A stretch of DNA of 64,000 nucleotides from Vickermania ingenoplastis. Taxonomy: Eukaryota > Euglenozoa > Kinetoplastea > Trypanosomatida > Trypanosomatidae. The notes under the pieces were generated by a model. It did no database searches. It was not told the DNA's origin and saw only the letters and a list, made by a program, of their open reading frames with translations. The DNA is taken from the NCBI GenBank assembly GCA_010157825.1, contig VFSE01000281.1, positions 451,501 to 515,500 on the forward strand, read 5' to 3'. A program made the translations under genes and the position numbers. Each line of letters starts with the position of its first letter. The first letter of the stretch is position 1. Below are positions 9,034 through 22,049 of this stretch, piece by piece.

Positions 9034-12000
9034 TCACCTATCTCCGTCGTCGTCGTCGTCGTGTCGATCGGTGCTGGGGTCGGGGGTCTGCGGCAGGGAT
9101 CGCACCTCGGCAACGCGCACCTGTAGGGGCGGCGGGCGAGGCTGCAGCGGGAGCTGGCCGGTGCGCCGCAGCCACTCCACGAGAGACCCTAATCTTGTGA
9201 CCTTCGCCCACTGCTCCCGCAGCCCGGCGCGGCACCAGTGCCGCAGGTGTGACCGCAGCGATCCAGGCGTCTCCAGGCGGTGCCGCAGCTCGAAGAACTG
9301 GAGGGTAAACTCTGTGTGGTCTAACCGGTTAGGGAGCATGAGAGTGTATGGTCCGAGCAGCGGGCGCAGCGGGTCTCCACCGTGGCGCCGGAACGAAAGA
9401 TAGAGCGAGAGGGTCGATATGCGCAGGCGATCCAGCAGCACAAACGACTCTGTCTGTGTGGTGGACTCTGTCCTTCGGGCGCCTTCGCCCCCCGGCCCCT
9501 GCTCGGCTTGGCCCACCACAGTCACAACGATGTTCGAGAGGTACACATCGGGGTGCAGCGCCTCGAGGTCGAGGGCAGCGGCCCGGCGGATCGAATGGCG
9601 GCGGTCCTCCTTCCCCGCGGCGGCAATCGCGCGGAGGCACCGCTGCGCCTCCTGCCCCTCGACGATCCACTCGGCCAGGTCCATGTCTGTTACCTCGAGC
9701 ACCACAGGGGCGAGCTCCGCCGTCCCGTCGGTCAGGCGCCGCATGCCGTCCGGGAACTTTATAATGTGGTATTGCACCTCCAGCAGGTGCGGGAGATCGA
9801 ATGCCCCGTAGAGGCCGCTGAGCAGCCCGTGCAGCACTGCGGCCCGGTACCTGCCCCGGCCCTGGTCCACCGCGGTGCCCACGCGAGCTCGGTACAGTAT
9901 CGGCACGGGGGCCACCTCTGCTGTCGTGTGCCGAATCAGCTGCGCTGCCTCGACAGCCAGGTGAAAGTGCTGTGTGTCCTCTGCATCGAGCAGTTCCAGA
10001 GCGAGGCCGTGGACTACTAGCGCCACTCGCGTCGGCCCCTCTTCCGTCTCCACCTCTGGGGCCAGCCCCTCCTCGTCCGCCACAGACCCTTCTCCGACTG
10101 GCAAGTTGTGTCGCTGCTCCTCGGGGCGGCACCGCAGCTGGTACGACACCTCCAGCGACGAGAGCCGCAGCACCGTCATCTCGCTGGTCGACGCGGCGGC
10201 GAGCTGCAACGGCGGGGGGGGGGACGCGCAGACTAAGATGTGTACCTGGTTCTTGCGGCGGTTGGTCAGCGCCACAACATAAAATGGCCGGGAGCCACTT
10301 ACTCTCGGGGTCTGCGTCTCGTACCGCACTTGGCACTGCCCGCTGCTGAGATCTACGCGGTACCAGGAGCCTTTGGAGCCCAGCAGGTGTACCAGGAGTA
10401 CGTGCGGGGCCCCAGGTTCTTCCCAGCTGAAGAATCGGTTCTGACAGCTGGGCACTGTCGAGCGCCGAGCGTTCCCCTCCTGTCGCGCCAGCACGGTGTA
10501 CGGCCCGGTTCGGTTTTGGATGCAAATCTTCGTTGTCTCCACGGGGCGAATGCTGACGACAAGAACGTTGTCGTGCGTGTGTGTCACGGCGACGGCCAGG
10601 CGACCCGTCACCGCCGCGTCCAGCGCTGTTTCCGGGTCAAAGAGCGTCAACCGGGGGAGGAGAGGGGGGGCCTCCTCTCCCTCCTCCTCCTCGGCCAGCT
10701 CGTCGCTCGGCTCTACCTCCGTTGGTGTGGAGCTTCGGCTGCGTCTCTCGCTCGGGCCACGCTGCCGGCCCAGGGGATGCGGAACGGCCTGCGGGGGGTA
10801 GGCGACGACGGTGGCGCCGTCCCACGTGGCGAGCTGCGGCTGCGGCGGAGTGGGCACGGCCCAGAGGTTGAACATGGCCTCCCCGGGGGCATCAACGGGA
10901 ATCGGCTCTGTGCGCTGCGCCTGAAAGAAGACCCCGACGTGGTGGTCCAGCCCAGCCTCCAGAGCCCCCCAGCGACGGCACGGTACCGGCCAGATCTTCC
11001 TCCAGCGACACCGTGTTGCCGCTGCGGGGTCCGATGCAGCTCACGTAGAAGTCCTTGGGGCGAAGATATATACTAGAGAGCGCCTGGACCTTAGCCACTC
11101 GCTCCGCCTCTGCCTCGTCGCTGCTGCCGCGAGGAGCAGCAGCAGCGCGGGCCAGTCCCGGGTAGTTGAGGTGTACCCGCAGGCGCTTTCCCGTGAGGTT
11201 GCAGAACACCCACCGCGAGGTGACGAGCATGACAGCCGGCTGATGGGCCTTCGCGTTAGGGAAGTACACCGTGTAGTTGCAGCTGCGCATCACCTGCAGG
11301 GGACGGCAATACGACTCCATCACACCGCTGGCTCCGATGCCGACTGGAAAGGCGGCCGACCAGTCCCCATCCAGGCCGATTTTCATGAAGGCATGATCAA
11401 AGCGGTGCAGCAGAACGCCTAGCAAGAAGGGCGCGCCCTGTGTGGCCGAGACCCCGGCCTCCTCGCCAACGCCAGCGACCGGCGTCCTGGTGATCCAGTG
11501 GTCGCTGAGCTGCAGAGGGTAATTTGTCATGTTGCACACCCACATCCCCACCGAGAGGGTAATCGTACGGTGCCGCACCGTGACCAGAAGGTAGAAGGAG
11601 CGGCCGTTGGGCTGCTGCAGCCGAAGGCACACGGGCGGCGATCCAGGCTGCAACGCCACTCTGCGGAGGTCCGCGCAGACTTCGACAACGGCGCCGTAGG
11701 GAGTGGAGATCCTCTCCCCTGTCGGCTGCGCAAAGGAAATACCAAGGTGGAGATCGCTGGTGTACGTGCACTGTGGCAGGCAGAGAGCCTCCTCGTGATG
11801 CAGGTCGTGATGCGCCCCGAGCAGCACCAGGTCGGGTGGAGGCGCAGGGCTGGTTGTACCCTTGTGTCTCACGGACACTTCGACCTCGTGGTGATGCGCA
11901 CTGCTCCACTGCTGCATCATGCGGGCGTCGGTGCTGTTGGGGGGCCCGGCCTGCGGATCTCTCTGCCAGAGCGATAGCGCCACCGGGGCGCCCACGGCGT

Positions 12001-15000
12001 TGATCACCGTGAGGCGGGGCAATAGGATGATATCGGTGCACGTGCGGTGGGTAATGAGCGCCGAGACGACGTACAGGATAAGCGGACGGCGGTCCAGAGG
12101 GCTGGCGTGACACAGCGGCGCACTGCCGTCATCGTCGTCCTGCGCCGCGCTGCCAACGGGAAGGAGCGACAAGAAGCAGCTGCTAGCCCCGGACTCCAGG
12201 CCTAGGGTGGCGCCGTAGGCTCGCCCGTGCCGCGCTGCCCGGACGCGGAGTGCGCTGCAGGCCCGGTACAGGGGGAAGTGAGCGCCAGACGGTACGGCGG
12301 TGTACCCCTCGATGGGACCCTCCGCCTCGGGCTCCGTGGGGGTGTGGGGCGCGAGAAGCAGTGGCAACCCAGTTTCGTTGCGGATAGTGGTCTTGGCGTG
12401 GATATGCACGTGAATCACATCCGGCTCTTCTCCAGCGCGGCGGAGAAATAGAGGCGGGGCCTGCTGGGCCGGCGATGCCGCATAACGCATTCCTGCAGCA
12501 AGAGCGGGGGCAGCAGCGGGGCGGACCCTACCTGGTTGCCACTGGGACGGCTGGTAAACCACATCGCCCCGCGACTGTCGTGTGCTGGTGTAGAAGTCCT
12601 CCGTGCAGGAGAGCACGATGAGGCTGTCGTCCACCATTAGACCCTTCGCCTCCCCGTACTGCAAATCTCTCACCGGGAGGCCTGCCAGGCGTGGGGATAC
12701 CTGAGCGGCGTGCTCGCGGAGCCGAAAGCCGGCTCCGCTACCCGCCACACTGCGCCTCGAGAGCACACACGCGTACAGCTCGGCGGCGCGCTTGTACGGG
12801 AGCGACAACCGCACTGACGCCGTTGCCGGTACCTCAATGATCTCGTGCGCCGCTGCCTCGGTGATACGCGCGGGGGCGTCTCGATGCAGCGGGAAGAAGA
12901 AAAGATAGAGCGGTTGGTCTAGGGTGTTGGTGAAACAGTGGCTCGTCGAGGCGTCGTCGCGCGCGAGACCTGCGGTGTCGTCCTCCTCCGCCGTGGCGCT
13001 GGAGGGGCGCAGCGTCGGCAGCTGGCGCAGCTGTGCCTGCAGGTGGTGCAGCTTCAGCGCTGTGAGCAGCGAGAGGCGCAGCTCAACACGATCGAGCTCG
13101 CACAGGGTGTGTCTTGAGTGCAACTTGATCCTCTGCTCCCAGTTCAGCGCGGCAGTAGGCCGCAACACGACATCCCAGCTGCCCTTCCCGAATACACGGC
13201 AATAGAGGCCGTCGAGCCGCAGCGAGGTCTGCCGGTCCGAGGTCCCTGCGACCGCCTTGGCCACCACAGGGCCCGCGCCGACGGCGACGAGGGGCGCGCG
13301 GCGGCTGCTCAGCCGAACGGAAAGCTTGGAGAGGACCACCACCACGGATGTCCCGGCCGGGGCGGTTCCGGTTGCCCCGGCTTCTGCGGGCTCCCCTCCT
13401 CCTCCTGCCGCGGTGCTCGCCTCCCGCCAGCTGAGGGTTTCGTCTATCATCCGCCGGAATGCGCGCTCCACGGGGGAGCAGATGACGTCCTGCTTCGCCC
13501 GCCGCAGCGCCGCGACGTCTCGGTACACCGCCAGCCAGAGGGCGGCGTCGTAAAAGGCCACTTCCGCGTGGAGGTCGCCCAGGGCGGCGGCGTAGCGCCC
13601 GCCCGTCGAGCGAAACTCCGCGGACCAGCCGGCGACGACCACCGTGTCGCCCGTGGACCAGCCGGCGTTCCCCTCGGCGGGCAGTCGGCGCGCCGTCCCG
13701 AGGCACACACGGTGGAGCCGCACGTCCAGCGACCCGCACGGCAGGCGATGCGCCTCCAGCGTGGATGTCAGCCGAAGTGTCTGGCCGGATGCGTCGCCGC
13801 AGGGACTGAGGTGCAGCGACAGACACTCCACGACCAAGGCACCACTGCGGCGACGCGCGGCATACCCCGGCGCAGAAGGTGTCGCCACGGCCACCCGGCG
13901 CCGCGTTGGGGGCGAGGCCTCCGCGAAGGCGCACCGCACCCCGCGGCACTCCACATAACTCCCCTCCCCCAGCGCAACGTAGGGCAGCAGCAGGTCCTCC
14001 AGAACTGGCACACCACCATCCGGCAGGCATTCGGCCGGTAGTTGCACGGCCCCCCCGGTCAGCGTCACGCTAAGTCCGTCGTCCACCACGATCAGCACCC
14101 GGCCCCCGGAGGGGTCGAGGCGCAGTGTGTGGCTCCCCAGCAGAACGGTGATATGGTTGGTTGTCGTGCAGGTGAAGTGCAGCAGCTGGCCGTGCGGGTG
14201 GCCCCGGGGAGAGCAGCAGATCATCCGTCAGCGCCCAGGGGCTGGCGGAGACGTGGCGAAGGGCCATCGCCCCACTGAAGGGCGCGAGGCCAAGAAATGG
14301 GTTCTCGCTGCTGTACGCCGCTGCGAGGCAGGCGGTGGGCTGCTCCACCAGCATCTCGATGACCGTCCCCAGGGTGGCTGAATCCGTGGCCGCAGCGGCA
14401 GATTGAATGCTGGCCCGTACGGTGGTGCCCGGATGCCCCGGCTCCGACTGGTCTGCCTGTGTCCGCCAGCATAGCTGCTGCAGCTCCAACAGCGGTGGGA
14501 GCAATCGATCGGGCCGCTGCAGCTGGACGGAGAGGTGCTCCGCATATATGCCCACGAGCGAGACGGGCTTGTCATCGGATGCCGTGAGGAGTTGATCGTG
14601 GAGATACGTAACAGGCCCGAGAGCCACCTCCAAGCGCTGGTTCCTCAGCCCCAGGTCTGACGGCAGGCGGTTCGTGGAGAGACCTTGGTCGCTGCTGACG
14701 GAATCACCGCGGCGAACACGTAGTGGTGTGGAAGGCCGGCGGTGCACAGACACTCCTAGGGCGTCGCAGGAGTCATAGAAGCTGCTGGAGAGCCGCACAT
14801 CCGTGGACACGCACGAGGCTCCCAAGTCTTCCGACACGTCCCTGTGCTCTGCGGCCCACCGGCGGCGCAGAGATCGCCAGTACGCCACCTCGCCGGCCTC
14901 ATCTTCAGTGAAGTCTACCAGTCCCACGCGAACTTCCTCCAGGTAGATGCCCAGATAGTGCCGTCGCTGGCTAGGCTCTGGACCAGCTTCGGGTCGCGAT

Positions 15001-18000
15001 GCTGGCTCTGCTGGTGTCTCGTCGCCGCTGCGGACGTCCGCCAGTATTGGTACGGCACTGGGCTCCCGAATACGTTCGAGCATTGCTTCGAGCGCTTCAC
15101 CGTCCGCGTTACCAGGGGCCGCCCAGTAGTCGTCGCCGCGGCGCAGCGGCACGGGGGGGTCGAGACTGCTCGCGACGAGCACGTGTGCCCTGCGCTGCGC
15201 CTCGCAGAGCAGTAGATAACTAGTCGTGGTCAGCTCCAGATGAAGGGAAGACAGCTTGGAAATCGTCTTGTGGCCATCGGCCGTGTCGGCGGCGACGACC
15301 TCCGGGCCCATGGTGAAGGGTCTCAGCAGCGGGATACCGTCGGTCGCCCATGTCGCCGCTTCGTCCGCAGGGGTGGCGAGGTACGGCGAGGCTGCGTGAA
15401 AGCACAGCCATGCCTGTCCCTCCTCCAGCACCACGACCCGCTCCGCCTCCTCGGTGGAGTCCGGTGACCCGTGCTGGGGCAGGCCCAACGGGGGGGTCGC
15501 TAGCACAGGCGAAGGGTCCTCTGTTGGGTCCGCCTCAGGGCACACCGCGGAACTGCCGCCGCCGTCGCGGAACTGGAGGGCGCGAGAGCGGAGGGAGACG
15601 CTCACCAGCCCCCCGGCCCGCAGCATACTGCACCACACCGCACGAATACTGGCGGCATCGACACGGAAAACAACGCCGGGACTTCCCGGTGGGGCAGCGA
15701 GCCTGACCCCAGCGCTGCGAGCGCGGGGGTCGCGTGCCCAACGCACCTTTCCCTCTTCGGCCAGCGTTTCGATGGCCCGACGCTGCTCCTGCGCCAGCTG
15801 TAGCAGCAGCTGCAGATAATGCAGTGCGTGCACGTTGCGGGAGGCTACCAGCACCTCCTCCGTGAGGGACACCGTAGCGCACGGCACGCGCCACCGCCTG
15901 CCCACTTCGTGATCGGCAGGCGGCGAGCAGTAGCTGACGGCGGCTCTTTCGACGTTAGCACTGCGGGTACCTGAGTCTACACCCCGTAGCTGCAGCACGG
16001 CAAAACCCTGGGCCTCCAGTTCCTGCAACCGCGAGAAGGACAAGCCCACGGAGTCCCTTGGCAGCTTCAATGCGATGCTCTCGTGCACAACGCAGGCAAG
16101 CCGCGGGATGGATAGGGCAGAGCGCGCCGGCGTGGTGGACAACTCCCACTGAAAGCCGTTCCACAGCACTACGGCAAGACCCAGACATGGAACACAAAGC
16201 ACCGCTGGATCGACCTGCAGACGAAACGTGAAGAAGCGCGGGTCTGTACGGACTGGCGGTACACCTGGCGCCCTCCACCCCCGCTTGAGGCTACGCTCTG
16301 CGCTCAGCAGTGTCGCATAGGCGGCGACCTCTTCGGGAGAGAAGGCGGCTCTAATGCCTCGACCGGCGTTGGGGCCAGAGATACACAACTCCATGGTCTC
16401 TAACGCGGGGATTTCCAAGAGAGGGCTGCCTTCGCCGCACTGGCTGCGAAGAGGCACGCGCCGGTCGAATGTGAAGGCCAGTCGGACGGAGACTTTCGTT
16501 TCGTTTGACTCTTTTATAGACTTCCGGGTCCTCGCCGTGGCGCACGTGGGGTCGTCCAGTGGGACGGCCCGCGTGGAGCACCGAACACGCGGAACATCGC
16601 AGACGGCGTACAGATCCAGTTTCGTCAACCCTGCCCTGGAGGTCAGCAGTAGATCGAAGCAATGAGCCGGTGTATAGAAATACATCGGGACCGCTGCGTG
16701 GTCCTCGTCTCCATCACCATGCGGGTAGTACACTACGGATTGCTTCGCAGTGACATGCAGTACAAGATGCACGGGAAATACAGGTGTTGTGTACAAGCCG
16801 GCCAGCGTTTCTTTCGTGGGGGCTTGTGGGGTTGTGTAGCGGTCCATGCTGGCAGCACCGATAGACGCATAGAAACTGGAATTAGGTGACGGAGGTGGCG
16901 GCGATCTGCCTCTGCAGGGTCGACTGCAGAAGTGGAATCGCGACGGCAGGTTCTTCAGGCGGAAGACGAGCGCCCCCGGGGTGTCAAAAAAGCGCCACAA
17001 CGCCATCACTGTAGGCATGTGCGGCACCACTGCACAGCGGGAGATCTGCACATCGATCTTTAATCGGGCGAAGGGAAAAAGTGGCAGCTGCGCCGACGCC
17101 GGGGCAGTCATGGAGATTAGTATGGACAGCTGCCCGCCATCCCGATGGGGAAGCAGCTCAATGGGTGAAATGTCCACATCCCGCAGCGCTGCCGTCACAC
17201 CTTCGTTCAGGTTGACCCCAACTTGTATTTTCTTGTCACGAGACCTCCGAACCGAAATTTCTACCGCCTTGCGACCCGGTGCTCGAACCACAACAGCCGG
17301 GAGTATTTGTGTTTGCATTTGCTGCTCGCTCAGGGTCAGCTGGACGTCGCTCAGATACACGCAGCCACTTACGTGACTAATGTTTCTGGTGGATTCCCGG
17401 AGATAGACGTGGCTGTCGTCGCTGCGAAACAGCAATAGCATGACCAGATCGTAGAGAAACTCCACGTCCTGAACGAGCTGCTCACTCACCACGAGCGCCA
17501 CATTTTGGCAGGACACCACGAACCCGATACCGGTGCTATCGATATCTCCGGCAAAGGGAGAGCGCATCAAATAGTCGTCGGCCCAAAGAAGTATTTCAAT
17601 GGCGGCGTCAGGAGACGCTGAAAGAGGAGCCGAAAAGCCGCGGCCTGAGACAGCAATGTGCCACCCGTTGAGAAACTCCATCCCGATCTGAACATTCCTA
17701 AGACCTAAGCATTCAAATTGCACCTCATTAACCATCACTCCAATCTTTGTAACCGGGTTTGAGAGCGTTTCGCGCGTTGATTTGAGCTCTGCCCTGGGAA
17801 GTTTCGACTGCAGCGCTACAAGACACTGGATAATTTTTTCAGCTCCCTCCAATGCGTTGAACAGCGTAGCCTTTCGAACAGATATATGAGAGGGTGCAGT
17901 GAAAAGTTCGATTCCCTCCAAGTGGACCAGCGACTGTGGTCCTACCTGAACCGTAATGCGACGTATGAAGCCACTATCCCTCCACTCGATACCCTCACAG

Positions 18001-19472
18001 GAGATGCATATTTCCTCATCCACTATAATATCGACACTCGCGGCGACTGCATGTATCACACACGACGTGGTACTGGTCACCTCTGCGGGGGCGGGCGGGC
18101 TGCACCCCGCCAACATGAACCATGGAATATCTGCGATACAGTTTCCAAGACCCACCGCCGCGAGAAGGGTACGGCTCAGCTTCTCGCTGGACCATTCAAA
18201 AGAGGCTGTACCACAGGTCACGGACAGATCCGGGGGATCATCCCCGAGGCGCAGGGCCGCGCGAAGCCATGTTTCCTCCCTAGTCGGGGCTGTGCGGACT
18301 TCCGCTGGCTCAAGGATGTGAACTTTCCGTATCGACGCACTACATGCCCACACTTTTCCTTCCTCGATGGCGATGTCGACCTCCACATCGCGAAGCACCA
18401 AAAGACTCTCCGCCACAGCGGAGACCTGCATGCTTCCTTGAAGAAAGAACCCTAAGCTCCACCGGCTTGGGGTCGTAGCATCCGCCGGAGGGCAGCCATG
18501 CGACTCCGCTAGAAAGCGAGATAACGGAACTTCGTCAGTCTCATTGTAATGCTGTAGCGCTAATATTGCTTGCCGGCTCCCCTCCTTGTGCAACTCAGCG
18601 GAGCAAGTAGTAGGAACGCCCCAACCCTCCTCACTCCAAGGTGCATTCAATTTCCTTAAGTAGTACCTATAGCAAGCAGCCCCTTGATCAACCCGGTGCT
18701 TGCATTGGGCCCAGCATTCTTTGTGGCGAATGTAATAATTGGAAAGTCTAACGGCGTAGAGCCACCACTCTTTAGAGGAACTACTCTCTCCTTTTTTTGG
18801 TCTTCTTCGGGGTCGAGAAGCATTAAATTTGGCCATCCTTTCACTTTGCAGAAGCTCCAGACAAAGCGCTTGAACTACTTCGATCATCAGAGACGACAAA
18901 GAAATTGCGACTGGGCTCCAACAGAAATCCATGATGAACGAGTTTCGTTCCAAGTTAATCAAAGTGTTCAAATTTATTTCTTGGATTGAGACGATTTCGA
19001 CAGACTCCTCATCGCTTGAGCCGGAAAGCTTTACAGTATCGAATGTCACGCTGTTTTTGACATATGAATCATAGCTTTCCTGAGCCGAAAACCACTTCCT
19101 TGAGAACGGAGAAGCAGGAATGGCAGATCTGGCATTGAGCGTCAGTCGAAGAGAAGGCTTTTTCCCTTCCCAAAAACCCTCTGAGCACTTTAAGCTGACC
19201 TCCACATCATTTACTACGATATGAATGTTCTCCAGCATAGATTGTATGCCTCTGCGTGCAATCCTACTGTATTTTTTGTACCCCATTTCAAGATCGTTGC
19301 CGTGAGGTTTTATCTTGTCGCTGAAGGGAACAGAGCTCACGTTCTGTGGTACTTCAATCACCAGAGCGATCCGAACACCTGTGAGATTAACTTCACATCG
19401 ACGGTTGTAAATAAATCCCCAAGGAAACTTTATGGTGATGGCACGGATGCTCCCACTCACCCCAATGTTCAT
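9034..19472 (-). CDS. VPS13: VPS13-like bridge lipid-transfer protein (frame broken twice, N-terminus short)
   Basis: VPS13 proteins are rod-shaped channels that move phospholipids between organelles at contact sites. The N-terminal region (GSIRAITIKFPWGFIYN) matches the second half of the chorein domain, followed by long repeating beta-rich segments. The C-terminal third carries VAB-type repeats with the conserved Asn: NETGLPLLL, INAVGAPVAL, VCNMTNYPLQL, FCNLTGKRLRV, IQNRTGPYTVL. Total length is about 3480 residues, normal for VPS13. Two breaks separate three frames: near 14202-14209 (ccccgggg) and 10965-10970 (six C on the plus strand). Sequence similarity and sense continue across both, so they look like length errors. 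The start ATG at 19472 lacks the usual first ~60-70 residues, and nothing resembling them is found upstream. The 5' 2.5 kb is less GC-rich than the rest. Confidence 0.85.
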
Positions 19473-19658
19473 CACCTTTCATTCTAAGACGGACATTTTG
19501 ACAGTATACCGTTTCTCATTTGTAAGGTCTTACTTTTTTTTTAGTCCAGTTTTTATTTTTATGCAACGAGGGCATGAAGGAGTGATAGTAATCTAGGTTC
19601 AATATTCATTATTCATTATATATATATATATATATATATATAAACAGAAAAGCTACGC

Positions 19659-19820
19659 GCTTGGGCCTATGGGTTGTTACGACAAGGAAAAGGAAGAGAA
19701 AAGCCGATGGAAACCATCATAGCGGTACAAGTAGAGAACGCAAGAAATACATGAGTGAAAAGGTATCGTTCCCGAGACATTGCAATAGTTCGTTTCTCTC
19801 AACCAAACTCAGAAATATAA
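19659..19820. repeat. Dispersed repeat, copy A
   Basis: This sequence is recognisably related to 31445-31605 in the same orientation. Shared blocks include aaggaagagaaaa, caagaaatacatgag and cccgagacatt. The copies are diverged and gapped. The family is unknown; it may be a degenerate SIDER-type retroposon or a duplicated UTR. Confidence 0.6.
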
Positions 19821-20132
19821 GAACAGAAGGACGTAAACATAAACATAAACATAAAAAATATTTGAGTGAGTAAAAATGATATATTTACAAGGGGACAAGT
19901 TACAATTTGTATCTTGAAGTGGAAACTGGCAATGCCGCTTTTACGAGAAATCACTTTTTTACTAGAAATTTGTGCAAAAAAGGTTTTCTTTTTTTTTGCC
20001 GTTGTTTTTCTTGTGTGAGAATTATGGTTTATTCATCATATTTCTATTCTTCGTTCTCAACATTTTGTTTAATCTATAAATAAAAGAAAGAAAGAACTTC
20101 TATTCCTTAGTTAAAACTGACCAATAATTTCT

Positions 20133-20276
20133 GTTTTGTTTTCTTGAATTTATACAGCAGCAGAAAGTGAGGCCAGACCGCAAAAAAAAAAGAGTGTAAG
20201 CGATGTTTCTTTTGAAATATATGGTACTGAGAGAAAATAAAAAATTACAAACGCATCCACAGCACCCGATAAAGTG
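20133..20276. repeat. Direct repeat, unit 1
   Basis: The unit runs from ttttgttttcttgaattta to cccgataaagtg. It is nearly identical to 20411-20552, with a few substitutions and a different A-run. The two units are about 280 bases apart, start to start. Function is unknown. Confidence 0.85.
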
Positions 20277-20284
20277 CGGTGGTG

Positions 20285-20310
20285 TATTATTATTATTATT
20301 ATTATTATTA
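20285..20310. repeat. (ATT)n microsatellite
   Basis: Uninterrupted ATT repeats lie between the two units of the direct repeat. Confidence 0.9.
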
Positions 20311-20410
20311 TGAAACAAGACAAGGAACACTATGTTATTTGTTAATATCCACAAAGCCCATTACATGCCGAGCGCATCACAGTGCTCTGTGGAAGGGCTT
20401 TTGTTTGTTT

Positions 20411-20552
20411 GTTTTGTTTTCTTGAATTTATACAGCAGCAGAAAGTGAGGCCAGACCGCAAATTAAAGGATGTAAGCGATGCTTCTTTTGAAGTATATGG
20501 TACTGAGAGAAAATAAAAAATTACAAACGCATCCACAGCACCCGATAAAGTG
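20411..20552. repeat. Direct repeat, unit 2
   Basis: This is the second copy of the 20133-20276 unit, in the same orientation. A (GTTT)n-like stretch precedes it at 20401-20418. Confidence 0.85.
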
Positions 20553-21785
20553 TAGTTCAAAAAACCCACATATTTTTCTTCTTTTTTTATAAATGGGAGA
20601 GACAATCCGAAAAATACTTAGGCATGTGGAAAGGGTTGCGAAACAGGATGTCCCCTGCCGAACTTCTTAGCCGGAAAGGGCTCCAAAATCGAAACGCACG
20701 AGGAACTCTTCCGAGCAGAACGCCCTGAGCGCCAGCCATGGGAGGAGCAGACCCTCGACCTTATACGGAGCTTGGCGGATGGCTTCTCTGCAGCTGCGCC
20801 GGCCCACTGGCGACCATCCTGCTGTGAAGAGGATTGTCCCCCTCCGACCGCCCAGTTTGTGGCCCCACGCGACTCCCACGCCGAGGAGCACCCCCTTGGC
20901 CGGAAGAGCCAAAGATGGCATGGGAAACTCGCGGGCACCAAACCACGTACTGGACGGCGATCGGAAGGCGTGGGCGCACACCCTCCCGAACCTTCCTCAT
21001 CTTCCGAAGAACTAGGGTCGCAGTCGATGCCCACCGCTGAAAAGGACAGTCCACCCCCGCGACCACCCAGAGACCCCCGCAGCACAACACACGATCCCAG
21101 GCCCGGTGGAGAGGAGCGAAGCCTCTTCATGCTTCCCTCCCCCCCGCTGGAGGGCAAAAGGGGTGCGACGCCACTCCCCATCGGCCGTTCCGACGGACAA
21201 GAGGAAGGCGACGACCCGCTGGATCCCTTCGATGGGACACACCAAACACTCCAACAAAACGGCCCAGGGGAGGAGGCGGTGGGCCAAGGCGAGCCAGCCG
21301 AACTCAGCAGTGCGCAGCCAACGCTACCCACATCGCAACCCCCATACCCACCCATCCCCGGGGTCAGGGTGCGGTTCGAAGAGGCGGACAGACTAGATGA
21401 GGAGGAACGCGATGCACGAAGGATCCTGCAGGCCCGGTTCTGCCACATCCTTGATGCGGCGGTAGAGGATCTGGCGGCCCAGCGACCCCCACATCCGACG
21501 GACGAGGCGCACACTCGTGCGAGCGGCCCCTCCGTATCTCATCCCGACGGAAGGGAGCAGGTGCCACAGGAACGTGGCGACACCCCAGAGAGACGGCCGA
21601 TCACCAGGAGGCGTCCGCCGCCTTTGGACCGCGTCCGACAAGACCGACGACTACCACCCTCGAAAGGCAGAGACGGAGAAGGGAGGCGCGACGGGCAGCA
21701 ACGGCCAGCGTAGCCCCTATCCGCCGCTCGCCATCCAGACAGCACAAACAAGATCACTCCTGCGGCCCACGAAACACACCGGAGA

Positions 21786-22049
21786 ATGAGGAAGCAGGCT
21801 CACGTGTCTATCTTTCGTTTCTCTTCCTTTACTCTGCGCCATAAACCCCACATATAAGACCATCGCTGGCGCAGAGGGCCCTTGCCATAGGATGAATCGC
21901 AAACAGAAGGCCATGGTCACGAAGTAAGTACCCTGAGGTACCATTCCTACTACACACGCGTTGCTTACTTGCACGGTCGCCACCTCGGTCTGCGATCTCT
22001 CCCGCACAAAGACAGGGACAAAAAAAAAAATATATATATATGAGGAAGC
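21786..22049 (+). mobile_element. SINE-like poly(A) retroposon, copy S1, with target-site duplication
   Basis: The core (21802-22019) is followed by an A-run to 22030 and a (TA)n tail. The 10-base sequence atgaggaagc flanks the insertion at 21786-21795 and 22040-22049, a target-site duplication. The core matches copy S2 with about two differences over 218 bases, so the insertion is young. It contains a 10-bp stem (ctctgcgcca at 21832-21841 pairing with 21867-21876). Within the 3' arm, TGGCGCAGAGGG resembles a pol III A box. A degenerate B-box-like ggatgaatcgc follows, but too close for a tRNA-type promoter. It sits inside the LINE coding region. Confidence 0.8.

Larger units (their letters stand above)
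19473..20629. other. AT-rich upstream region of the VPS13-like gene
   Basis: No gene is visible. Contents: a (TA)n run at about 19617-19641, a stretch related to 31445-31605, a direct repeat pair (20133-20276 and 20411-20552) and an (ATT)n run at 20285-20310. It probably includes the 5' UTR of the VPS13-like gene and a transcription-unit boundary. Confidence 0.6.

Noticed and set aside
20560-20660. Spliced-leader RNA gene flanking the CRE-like LINE
   Set aside because: I looked for the conserved 39-base leader and splice donor at the LINE ends; neither is present.
20618-21514. Minus-strand open frame of ~300 codons opposite the LINE 5' part
   Set aside because: Ser/Gly/Cys-rich composition is that of an antisense shadow; the plus strand leads into zinc fingers and RT.
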